Shown here in pieces: positions 1 to 9,600 of a stretch of 33,644 nucleotides of DNA. Origin of the DNA: Candidatus Omnitrophota bacterium (GTDB lineage Bacteria; Omnitrophota; Gorgyraeia; 2-01-FULL-45-10); NCBI GenBank assembly GCA_026387165.1, contig JAPLMG010000099.1:1-33644 (forward strand), given 5' to 3'. The position numbers and the translations under genes are program-made. Below the pieces are notes generated by a model. It had not been told where the DNA came from. It did no database searches and saw only the letters and a list, made by a program, of their open reading frames with translations. Numbering within the stretch: the stretch's first letter is position 1; every line of letters begins with the position of its first letter.

Positions 1-15
1 TTTACCGTCGGTAAA
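1..15. repeat. Perfect palindrome TTTACC-GTC-GGTAAA
   Basis: The two 6-base arms are exact reverse complements around GTC. The site shares the pattern TTTNCCGNCGGNAAA with the palindrome at 91-107, and a third CCGACGG core lies at 74-80. It sits downstream of the ROK-kinase gene, where the regulatory region of the next minus-strand gene would lie. An operator or a small dispersed repeat are both possible. Confidence 0.5.
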
Positions 16-90
16 ACCATTATTTATTATCAATGATAGTATACCACATTCGCGGCATTTTTCAATGGCTATTCCGACGGTGAGTCAGTA

Positions 91-107
91 TTTTCCCGAC
101 GGGAAAA
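91..107. repeat. Perfect palindrome TTTTCCC-GAC-GGGAAAA
   Basis: The 7-base arms are exact reverse complements with a 3-base centre. In RNA from either strand it would fold as U-run, C-run, loop, G-run, A-run. That is the wrong polarity for an intrinsic terminator, which needs the U-tract at the 3' side. It matches TTTNCCGNCGGNAAA, as does 1-15, so an operator-type or repeat-element reading is preferred. Confidence 0.5.
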
Positions 108-147
108 CATCGAAAGCTGAATTATTTACGACACAGCCTCTAAATTA

Positions 148-3100
148 TTACAACGATCTCATCGCCAGAGATTGAGCAAGATGCGCGTTACGGGCGTCCT
201 CGGGGCTTACGCGGCCCGCCCTGGGTATCACTCTTATGATGCCCTGTTTCAGGTTATCGGCCGTTAACGGCTGGACCTGATCATCATCGGCGACATAATT
301 CAGAAAAGCATTTAAGAGAGTTAGGTTTACCCCATTTTCGCCTTCTATCTGGCCATAGGCTATCTTGAAAGCCAGATCATACAACATGACGAACGGCACA
401 TAATGCTCGTTTGGATCGAGCCGCACGTTCAGGACCGTGCCCGCCACGTCATTCAGGCTTGCATGAGCTATCCACGCGGCATATCCCTTTATCGCCTCGA
501 GGGTCGCGTCTCCCGCTATCGTCACGACGAAGGTATCTTTGTCATTCAACCTTCTCTTTGCCTCCTCGATCCGTTCGGCAAGCCTTTGCCCTTCGCCACG
601 CGCTATTATCAGCTTTCCGTCGTAATGTTCCTCAAGATACTCTTCCGTCGCCTGGGCGACGAGCCTGGCATCGTCCTCCATTTCCGGATTGAGCGCGGTA
701 TCATGGGCGATGATCACCGGCTTACGCCCTATATCGGACAGGACGATGGCGTTGATCGTCGTCTCCAACGCCGTCAGCTCCACCTTCATTCTCCGGACGA
801 CTTCCGGCAGAAGCGTTTTACCTGTTTTAGCGATAGCGGCGTCGACCATCCCGTCAACGGTTTCGCTGACCGGGAATTCGGCATATATTGAAGACGGCAC
901 GCGAGCTCCGGGGTCAGCGGGCGGCGCTATGATCGGCGCCCTCTCTTCTTCCGTGGGCGCGAAAGCCAGGATCTCCCTCTCGTAACCAAGCCCGGAGAGG
1001 GCTATCTTTATCCGGGCGGCATCTTTTCTCATGCCCTCAATAAGCCCATTCCGAATATCTTTTATAAAAGAAGGCATCTTATTCCCAAGGCCTGCCACGC
1101 CGCCGCCTATCACAATATTGTCCGCAAAGCCCTCTTTTCTCACCTGCCAATATCTTACGTATGCCGCAATGCCCATACCGAACTCTCTTGCCGCCGTTTT
1201 GATCAATCTCCTGGCGATCATATTGCCTTTGCCCGCGAGCCTGTTAATATCCGTTAACTCCAGCTCGGTCACGTCCTTCTTATCCGCCTGCCTCAATAAT
1301 TGCGCGCCGTCCACATCTTTGGAAATTTGCCGCCGCATTCTCTTGATAAGTGTGGGGCCCGCCATGCGCGACTCAAAATATTCTTCGCCTTCTTTCAAAC
1401 CCGGGATTTCTGCCGAGGCCCGATACACATATCTTCCGTCCGGGGACCTTATGACCATATGGCCTATCTCGCTGACCATATTTCCCATGATTTTGTCGCC
1501 AACATAAGACTTGCCTTCTCTTATTACGCCATTTCCTATGCCCGTGCCCCATGTAACGAATGTGATGTCGCCGGTATTCGGCATAGTGCCGCGCGCGCCC
1601 GCTTCTCCCAAAGCGCCCATGCTCGCGTCATGTCCCACTATTACAGGCACGTGCCTTGAATATCTTTCGAGGAAACGCTTCTCAAGCCGGCTCTTCAACG
1701 GAAAGCCGGAGAGCGGTATATTCTCTGTATTGCCTATAATGCCGGTCTCGGGATCTAAAGGCCCGGGCGAAGCTACGCCTATCTTTACCACCTTCTCCTC
1801 GCCTACGCGCTCTATTACCCGCTCTATCTGGGACCATAACGCCTCAAAGAGCGCTTCGGCCGACTCTTTCGGCGTCGATACTTCCGGGACTTTGGCAAGC
1901 AGATCCGCATTTAGATTAACCGCCGCCGCGCCTATCTTGGTTCCGCCCAGGCTTACGCCCACCGAAACGCCTAAAGAAGCCGTGTCGAGCGTCCGCTGAA
2001 TTTTCACTATATCGGCCACATTGCTCATCGCCACATCATTTGTAAATTCATTTAAGGCCGCTAAAATTATTTGGCGGGTATCGCTTTCTCTATCTATGCC
2101 TTCCCCGGGGGTATTCAGATATCCGACCGCTTCTCCGACAGTGCTGAATCTGCCGGCCAACGCCAGTATCTCTACATAAGCCTGTTCATAATCCGATTCG
2201 TCCTCGATAAAAGAGACTGGGCCTTCCCACACATTATTACGTTCAATGTAACTCAACACGGAATCTGTGGAAACAGGACTTACTATGTTTTTATTATTGG
2301 CTCTGACCGCTCTTCTAACGAAGATTATGAGCTTGTCCAAAGCCATAGGCGCAAAACCGGTGGAATGGGCGCCAGCCAGCGACACGGTAGCTTCGCCGAC
2401 AGCCCCTTTGGTTGTCGAATAAGGATAGACTCTTTTATTACTTATAGCGTTGACGATGCGCACTATGCCGCTATTCGTGCTTCCGTTTGTCGCGGCCGCT
2501 ACCTGCCGCTCCTTGGCGTCTCTAAGAAGATGAGCGGGCCGCTTTGCGCCTTTTGATTTTAAATTTCTCCGCGCCTCTTTCGCAAGATCAACGATAAAGG
2601 AGCCAGGCCCTTCTGCCGGCCCGCGCTCCTCATATGCGGCAAGGTATTCATAAACGTCTTTGACAACTTCGGGCTTCACATTTAAAAAACGCAATAGTTC
2701 TATTGTAATAAGAGAAGCCGTTGCCGCGTCATCATGCAGATCGGCGACGAAGATGCCGTTATCGCTGGCGTGGCCCCATATCGCCGTACCATCTCCAAGC
2801 GTATAGATCGGCTTTCCGCTTGTCCGCAGGATATGGATACGCGGCTGGTGTTCCGCCCCTTTCTCTATTCGCTCGTTTGTGCCCAATAGCAGATCTTGGT
2901 ACGCTTCTCTCAGGGATGACACCATAAAAAAAGATTTCAAAATTTTGCTTGTAGGCCCCGCGAGGCCGCCCATGTTGATCAGATTTTCTACCAGGCCTTG
3001 CCTGAAATAATTCTTTTCTATCCTTGTGTCGAGATCGTCATGAATGCCCTGATCCGTTATGCCTACCAGCGGCACGGGTCTTCCGGCGGCATCCAGGGTA

Positions 3101-3666
3101 AATGGCTTCGTATCCTTTGATGCAGTGGCTACTGTCACCTCCCGCGAGGCCTGAGCATCAAACAGTCTTTTAATAATGGCCGGGGCGAGAGCCTTGACGG
3201 CGGCCGCGTTCCTATTCAACGTCCCTATTTCTCTTTCAGAAACCCGGTAGCTCAGCTTTCCGCGCGCCGCGATATGCTTTTCTATAGACGAATCCACGTC
3301 GCTCATAAACAGGCGAAGCGCTGCCGCGGCCGTAAGCGGTATTCCCCTCGCGTCGGCTTTTTCACGCACTCTATCAAGCCATCTTTCTATAATATAGTCC
3401 GCCCAAGCCCTATTATCATCATCCGCACGCTCCTCTGCAAGCCTTCTAACGGGACGATTAAGAAGGCTTGTAAAGAGCGGCGGCGCAAGCATGCCGCCCT
3501 TCGCGCTTTCCGGTCCGGTGGTGATCCGGGTTTCTTTTTTGGTATCGAGCGCGGATGTCATCGGTATCTCTGCGAACGCGATGTTTGTAAAAATAAAAGA
3601 GCCGGCGACAATTGACAATATCGCCTTCTTAAATCGCATGCATGACGGTAAATTTGCAGGATCCAT
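148..3666 (-). CDS. Signal-peptide-bearing ROK-family sugar kinase fusion
   Basis: The 1,172-aa product is about four times a normal ROK kinase (near 300 aa). Residues 10-32 form a signal-like segment ending IAFA. A region of about 500 residues that I do not recognise follows. A ROK kinase domain starts near residue 565: the phosphate loop GVSLGGTK begins at residue 570, VASPGPLDP follows, D680 in GHDASMGALGE is the likely catalytic Asp, and GTGIGNGVI follows. EIGHMVI keeps the family's histidine (H736), but the CxCGxxGCxE zinc cysteines are absent. No cysteine is visible after residue 9. Residues of about 983-1172 form a C-terminal domain (IIAHDTA, VTIAGDAT, YVPFVMLYDLAFKIAYG) shared with the isomerase ORF at 10249-12855. 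Glucokinase is likely from the isomerase and PFK neighbours, but ROK members also act on fructose, ManNAc and other sugars. AGGAGG lies 10 bases before ATG 3666; ATG 3639 (MRFKK) is an alternative start. Confidence 0.85.
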   Translation of the reverse strand: MDPANLPSCMRFKKAILSIVAGSFIFTNIAFAEIPMTSALDTKKETRITTGPESAKGGMLAPPLFTSLLNRPVRRLAEERADDDNRAWADYIIERWLDRVREKADARGIPLTAAAALRLFMSDVDSSIEKHIAARGKLSYRVSEREIGTLNRNAAAVKALAPAIIKRLFDAQASREVTVATASKDTKPFTLDAAGRPVPLVGITDQGIHDDLDTRIEKNYFRQGLVENLINMGGLAGPTSKILKSFFMVSSLREAYQDLLLGTNERIEKGAEHQPRIHILRTSGKPIYTLGDGTAIWGHASDNGIFVADLHDDAATASLITIELLRFLNVKPEVVKDVYEYLAAYEERGPAEGPGSFIVDLAKEARRNLKSKGAKRPAHLLRDAKERQVAAATNGSTNSGIVRIVNAISNKRVYPYSTTKGAVGEATVSLAGAHSTGFAPMALDKLIIFVRRAVRANNKNIVSPVSTDSVLSYIERNNVWEGPVSFIEDESDYEQAYVEILALAGRFSTVGEAVGYLNTPGEGIDRESDTRQIILAALNEFTNDVAMSNVADIVKIQRTLDTASLGVSVGVSLGGTKIGAAAVNLNADLLAKVPEVSTPKESAEALFEALWSQIERVIERVGEEKVVKIGVASPGPLDPETGIIGNTENIPLSGFPLKSRLEKRFLERYSRHVPVIVGHDASMGALGEAGARGTMPNTGDITFVTWGTGIGNGVIREGKSYVGDKIMGNMVSEIGHMVIRSPDGRYVYRASAEIPGLKEGEEYFESRMAGPTLIKRMRRQISKDVDGAQLLRQADKKDVTELELTDINRLAGKGNMIARRLIKTAAREFGMGIAAYVRYWQVRKEGFADNIVIGGGVAGLGNKMPSFIKDIRNGLIEGMRKDAARIKIALSGLGYEREILAFAPTEEERAPIIAPPADPGARVPSSIYAEFPVSETVDGMVDAAIAKTGKTLLPEVVRRMKVELTALETTINAIVLSDIGRKPVIIAHDTALNPEMEDDARLVAQATEEYLEEHYDGKLIIARGEGQRLAERIEEAKRRLNDKDTFVVTIAGDATLEAIKGYAAWIAHASLNDVAGTVLNVRLDPNEHYVPFVMLYDLAFKIAYGQIEGENGVNLTLLNAFLNYVADDDQVQPLTADNLKQGIIRVIPRAGRVSPEDARNAHLAQSLAMRSL
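3515..3600 (-). repeat. Duplicated signal-peptide module, copy 1
   Basis: This stretch encodes FTNIAFAEIPMTSALDTKK and a little after. It is clearly related at both DNA and protein level to 17842-17925, which encodes FTNIAFADIPKTSAPDTKK. By eye about 24 of 37 aligned residues are identical. The two genes therefore share an N-terminal module by duplication. Confidence 0.8.
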
Positions 3667-3676
3667 ATCCTCTTCT

Positions 3677-3682
3677 CCTCCT
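3677..3682 (-). promoter_or_regulatory. Shine-Dalgarno AGGAGG for the ROK-kinase gene
   Basis: AGGAGG on the minus strand lies 10 bases upstream of ATG 3664-3666. It falls inside the 26-base gap after the TAA of the PFK gene. It supports the upstream start and tight operon coupling. Confidence 0.7.
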
Positions 3683-3692
3683 GATTTCGTCT

Positions 3693-6600
3693 TTACGCGG
3701 ATCGTATGAATTCCAGAAGATTATCGTTGAGGCGCCTCAGTTCCGAAGAATCTTTTATCTCAACGGCCGGCAGGGTGAATATGAGCCTCTTGATAAGGTC
3801 TCTGATATCTTCGGGCATCGATTCGGTTATTTTAATTCCGGTAAGTATGGCATAGATCTTCAACAGGGCTTCCCTGTCGTTCCTCTGGACCGCCCTCAAT
3901 GCCGCTATGATGCCTTCAAGCTGTCTGAAGTTGCACTCGCCGAGCTCAGGCTTAAAGACGAGCGACAGGATATTGGCCTTCTCAAGTTGAGCCTGTTTTG
4001 CCGGATCTCTCGTAGCGACATCTATTATGGCGTCCGGATATTTCTTAAGTATACCGGCTATCGTATCTTCCAGCGGCTCCCACCCCTTCCCTATTACCAC
4101 CTTCTCTTTAAAATCATCGCCGCGGGTCAGCTTGTTTATAAGCGTTGCCAAGCCTGCCTGCTCTTCGGGAATAAGCATAGGATCTATTACGTGAAATACC
4201 ATCCTGCTTTTATCAATGGCCGCGGGCGCAAGTATCCTGTGCGCTTCATGGATAGCTTGCATCGACAACTCCGCCGCGCTTACATGCTCTTCCCCCGGCA
4301 GCGCGTTGAGGCTTGAACCAAGAGAGGTCAGACGCACGTCCGTCATCTTCTTCATATCGGCCGACGGCTGCTCGGCGTTGAGCAGGATAAGTTTTAAAAC
4401 CTGCCCCAGGTCCTTTGTTTTGCCGTTAAAAACGTAGTCCGTGGAATTTTTGGACCTCTTTTCCGAGGCCTTAAGCCTCGCCGCAAGTTCTTCGGATTTC
4501 TCTACAAGCGAAGGCAGGAGAGAGTCTGTTTTAGATATCCTGAAGTTTCCGGACAGTATAATATTCACATATTTGTTCTTCGAGTTAATGTTATATACCT
4601 GCCTGATAATATCGGACAGAGTAGTGCGAGTACCGCCGTGAAACAATATGAACGACTTTTTCACCAGATCGATGTCATGCGCGATACCTTCGTTCCTTAT
4701 TCCTACGCTTTCAATGGTATCGCGTATCCCGGCCACAACTTTATCCGCATCGGGCCCGTCTATATGAAGTATCGAAGGCCTGCTGTGCGCCCAGGCGGAC
4801 TTTGCCACGGCGAGCACCGCGCCGGCCACCGCAACGAGGCTCTTCTGGCGCGGCATCGCGGGCATGGCGACAGCGCCGAATTCTTCGAGGGGCTGGTCAT
4901 CCCTTAATATGGCTCCGGCCTTTATCTGATCGGATTCCGTAATGATCTGATCGAGCCGTTTTACAAGCGATTTACCCTCCGGCGTCTTTCCCGCTATAGT
5001 ACCTACGGGAACTAATTTTATCACGCCCCGGTCCGGATCCTGATAAAGATCGGAACACGCGACGCCCTGGCCGGTCGATCTCTCTTTTACTGCCTCTGCC
5101 GCTTTCTTCGCAAGACCGCGCGCGAAATTCCTTTCGCCTTCCGTAGGCACCGTTCCTCTCGGGGTAAATCCCAGGACCTCTATCTCAGGATGAAGCTCCT
5201 TCAGTATCGCGGCGATAAACTCCGCCGCGATACCCTGCGGAATTATAAGATTATGGTGAGCGTCTTCCCTGATATTTTTGATCGCCGCCGCAAGAACAGG
5301 ATTATCTTTAATGAGCCTGTCGTAATCTGGGTCATCCTTCGAAAGCTTGAACCCTTCAGCAGCCACTACGGTTACACCGCCGTAACGCCGCATTCTCGCG
5401 AGCGCCTGCTTCCTGATGCCCTCTATGCTTACAATATGTTCCGGTATAAGCGTCATTATGGTGGGCCTTGAGTACTCTATCTTCCTCTGAAGATGAGGTG
5501 AAAGTTCTTTAAAATTATCGGGATACCTGTTGGCCGCCTGAAGCGCGAGGCTGCCCATATTGCGGCCCATACCTTCGACTATAACGCACCTGTTGCTTCC
5601 CGGCACCGCGGCCGCGCGGTAGACCTCTTCCCTTGCGATCGCGACCGAGCTTAAGACGCCAAGAGCCGTGGTATTCATAGTATCATTATCTATCGTCTTC
5701 GGGATAGCTATCACGGTTATGCCGTACGGCTTCAAAAGTTCCGCCAGTTTTGCGGCTTCGTTGAGATGGTCATTACCGCCTATAACGACTATCGTGCGGG
5801 CGGTGGCGGCTATATTAGCTATCGCCTGTTTAGCTTCGTCCGACCCGTCCTCGAGGCTTTTTCTTGTGGACCCGAAATCGACGCTCGACCAGTAGGGCAT
5901 CCTCGCCGACATCTCCCTGCCCACCGGAACTATGTTGCGCGAGAAATCGCTCTTGATAAGCCCCTCCAGCCCCTTATTAACGCCCGCCACGGCTATACCC
6001 TGCGCGGCGAGCTCTGAAGAGAGATATCCTATGAACGGATTCAGCCCCGCGCAGTCCCCGCCGCTGACAAATACGAGGCATCTATTTTCCGCGCCTGTGT
6101 CGCCCCATGCGGGCCATGCATTCCTCGGATCCTTCAGGTCCGAAACAGCCTTGGCCGTTTGCCGCGAGTTCTCCTCTTCGACCTTACGGAGAGCGGCTAT
6201 TATGCTTCCGAAATGATGGCTATTTTCGCTTAACTCCTCGTAATTCAGATCGCTCCTGTCCCCTACCATGGCATCAAGCCGCTCGACAAAACCGTTGCCC
6301 ATCGATATCAATATGGCCCTGAACTCACTTCCGTCCGGATCGAGTTCGCGAAAATACCCTTTTAAGAAACTTTCCGCAAGCCCGGGGAAGTTAACGGTCC
6401 CCCACTCCCTCGTATCGTCAACGACATCTTCATACTCCCTTATCTTAAGCGCGTCGTATAGGACTCTCGAAACATCGAGAAACCTGTCGGCCGCCCTCTC
6501 CGCAAGAGAGTTCGTGGAGATATCCTGCGCGTCATTGAGATCGCGTAATATGATCCTCCATGCGAGATCATCGTCCGTCCTCAAGCCTATATTGCCTATG

Positions 6601-9600
6601 TGAGGCCAGCGATGAGAATACCCCTGGTCGTGAAAATATCTCAGCGAAAGACCGATCTTCTCATAGATAGATGGAAGGCCCGGACTGATATCTGTCGCTA
6701 ATCCTGCGGGTATATTTACAAGCGCTATACGGCCCGGTTCTACACCGTTGCGCCCAAACTGCAAAAATCCCAATCTATGGTCATCAAACTCCATTCCGCA
6801 AATGACGTATCCTACCGGCCCGTTTTTGTAGCGCAGATCCCTATACCGCCCAACCCCGATAGGAAGATCCGCTCCGCATTTCGATCCGTGGAATCTCTCC
6901 ATCAGCTCATATTCTGTCAGCGCTTCAGGATATAATAGCGATCCGAGCGGTCCCGGATGGCCCGGCCTCACAAGGATAGCGCCGCTCGAATAGCTCTCCA
7001 TGACCCGCCTGACCGAACCCCAGCCTTTATAATCCTTAACGCTGCGTTTATCTTTTTCTACAACCGGCCGCGCGCCTTTTATTCTTAAAAGCCCTAATGA
7101 CATGCCGTCTACCTCGATACGATCCCTGAGCCTGATGTAGACCGTCCGGCCTTCATCCGGCATAGTCTCGTCGTAAGAGACCCTTATCCGGCCTGCGGAG
7201 GAGTCGATTATTTTTTTCAATTTCTCCGGATTCGCGGCCGCAAGCACTTTCATCAGGTCACGCCTGTCTTTAGGCGCCATCCGGTCATATACCTGCGGCT
7301 TTATCCTCAGGGTGGACTTGGTATCGTTCTTCGCGGCGCCTACTTCGATCATCTTAAGAGGTATCCTGCAAAGATATGTGAGGAATTTATTTATCTGTGC
7401 CTTGTCCTGCCGGCTTAGCGGCGGAGATATGCTGAATATATAGTCCCTGAGCTCGTGAGGCTTCGCGCCCTTTATGCGGAGCGGATCCTTCAACAGCTCT
7501 TTATAGAACGCGTTTATGGCGCCGCTCGCGCTCCAAGTGTGCCTGGCTATCGTATCGAGCCAGAGCCTCGTCCATACGATCTCCGGCGAAGCGTTCTCCG
7601 GAAGCTTTATCCTTTTGAATAATCTCCACAGGTGGACGGTCTTGCGCTCCATCATGATCGATGATATGTAATCTATCTGAAGCGAAGAGAGCGCGGGATC
7701 GTACAGCCTTGGCAGGACCTTCCAGCTTTCGGCGCAGCCAAAGCTGCCCTGCCGCGTAAATTTGATGAACTCTCCGGACTTTTTAACGAAATATGCTTTA
7801 ATGTCCGGCCTTATGGAGTCCGAGATATTCCAAAGATTGGCGGCTTTAAAATCGTCCTCCTTATTGCCTATACCATCGACCGAGAAGAGGAGCGCCGAAG
7901 GCTTGCCCAAATTTGTCATCATCGAGCCGTACCTCCCGAAACCGGGGGCCTTATCGACTATGCCGAGCTTCCACAGATTCTCCTGCAGGCCGAACCACAG
8001 GTCGACATATCCGGCCGCTTCTGCGGTATCTGCCTGTGCGAGGACTTCGCCGAAAGACGTTATCCTGTTCTGGATCAGGACGCGCGGGATTATTTTACCG
8101 TCTATCTTTATATTCAGCTTTGCGAAGTTCACGAACGAGGTGGGGACCACAAAATCCCCTCCCACCAAAGCGAGAAAGCCTATGTCCGGCAGGGCCCTAT
8201 CCGTCTTGGGCGCCTTCACGACCATGCCGTTCTTAAGAAAGAACACATCGTACGACGTGCTCTCTATTTTGCGTTCATATTGAAGCTCACCGCCCGATGA
8301 GGACCTCCTCAACTCGTTCAATACGTAATCTTCTTCTATCCTATCGAGCTCTTCATAAAGCTGCTGCGGGTCGAGGCCCATCATCATAACAACGGGCGCG
8401 AATTTATCCTCGAGAAGCTGCCCTTTCCTGTAAAGAGAGAAGATGCTCTCGGCCCTCGATTCAGTGGTACCGACGAATTCGGCCCGGTCTCTCGCCGCGT
8501 ATATGAAAGGGTCTTCAAGCTTCTCTTTTCTCTGCATGAATAGATTGACATACTTGAGCGCGTCTTCCAGGGGCATCGGCCGGCCGTTCCTGGTTTCGGC
8601 CCTCGACCTCTCCCTCGCGAAACCCCTTTCAAGGCGTATCTCAAAGTTCGCGTCGATGAATAGCGATGTCGTATAAAGACTCGGCAGCCTCTTCTCCTGC
8701 GGGACATCAGGATCGTCGTAAAGCGACAGTATACCTTCGATTATAAATATGCCTTCTTCGTGCGGTATGCGCTCCTTTATCTTCCACGGCTTGCCGTTAA
8801 GCTTACCGTCCTTTCCTATATACCCGCCATTTGTAATAGTAACGGCTGTTTCGGCTATCAGCTCTCCGCTGTCCGGATCGATCATGTCTTTGGCGGGGTT
8901 GCCTTTATCGTCCATTATCCGGACGCTGCGGCCTCCGTTTTCCTCAAGAGGCCCGATACGCATAAACGTATCGATCATCCTTAATATGATCTCGCCGATC
9001 TTCGCTCCCTTTTCCACGCCAAGAGTGATTCCGAATTGTTCGACGGCCGCCGCCTCCTCAATGACCTTTCCGGCTTCATCGCGCACCGAAAGAACGGGGC
9101 CCTTCTGCGATTCAACTATATATATTTTTCTCCTGGGCCCGAATAATATGACCGGCGCGCCTTTATCGTCGAGCGTAAGTTTCAGCGTCCCCTTTGCCGT
9201 CTGGCCGTAGACCGGTTTCAGCAGGTCCTGCCCCCTTATAAACGCTTTCATCGAGCTGTTGAAGAGGCCCGCCTCAAATTTTTTCAGCACGTCCTCGGTA
9301 GTTTTTTTGGTCACAGGATCTATCTCCCTGTCGGAAGCCTGCAGAAGCCAGTCGTCGAAGTATATGATCCTGACGTTGGAAAATTCCTCAGACAGTTCCT
9401 TTTGGACGGTCGCGGCTATCGTAGTCTTGCCGGATGCCGCGCTGCCCGTGATGCCTATCGTGATAACGGAAGTTTTCTTATTTTGCCTGTCGGCGGCTCT
9501 GACCTTTCTGATCTTAGGAAACATCCTGCTATCAAAGATCTCGCGGTAGACCTGCTCTTCGTTCAGGCGCTCCCTCTCTTTGTGCGAGAAGCGCCTGTAT

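Larger units (their letters stand above)
1..147. other. Non-coding segment after the ROK-kinase gene
   Basis: I see no convincing coding sequence here. The segment follows the TAA of the ROK-kinase gene and is AT-rich compared with its surroundings. It contains three CCGNCGG cores, centred near 8, 77 and 99. No intrinsic terminator with correct polarity was found. Confidence 0.6.

Noticed and set aside
91..107. Hairpin considered as the terminator of the ROK-kinase gene
   Set aside because: The U-run is on the 5' arm and the A-run on the 3' arm in either direction, opposite to an intrinsic terminator.
3642..4316. Plus-strand open frame of 224 codons opposite the end of the PFK fusion
   Set aside because: It overlaps the 3' end of the PFK gene, the intergenic ribosome site and the start of the ROK-kinase gene, without any family motif. 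The minus-strand genes explain the sequence.
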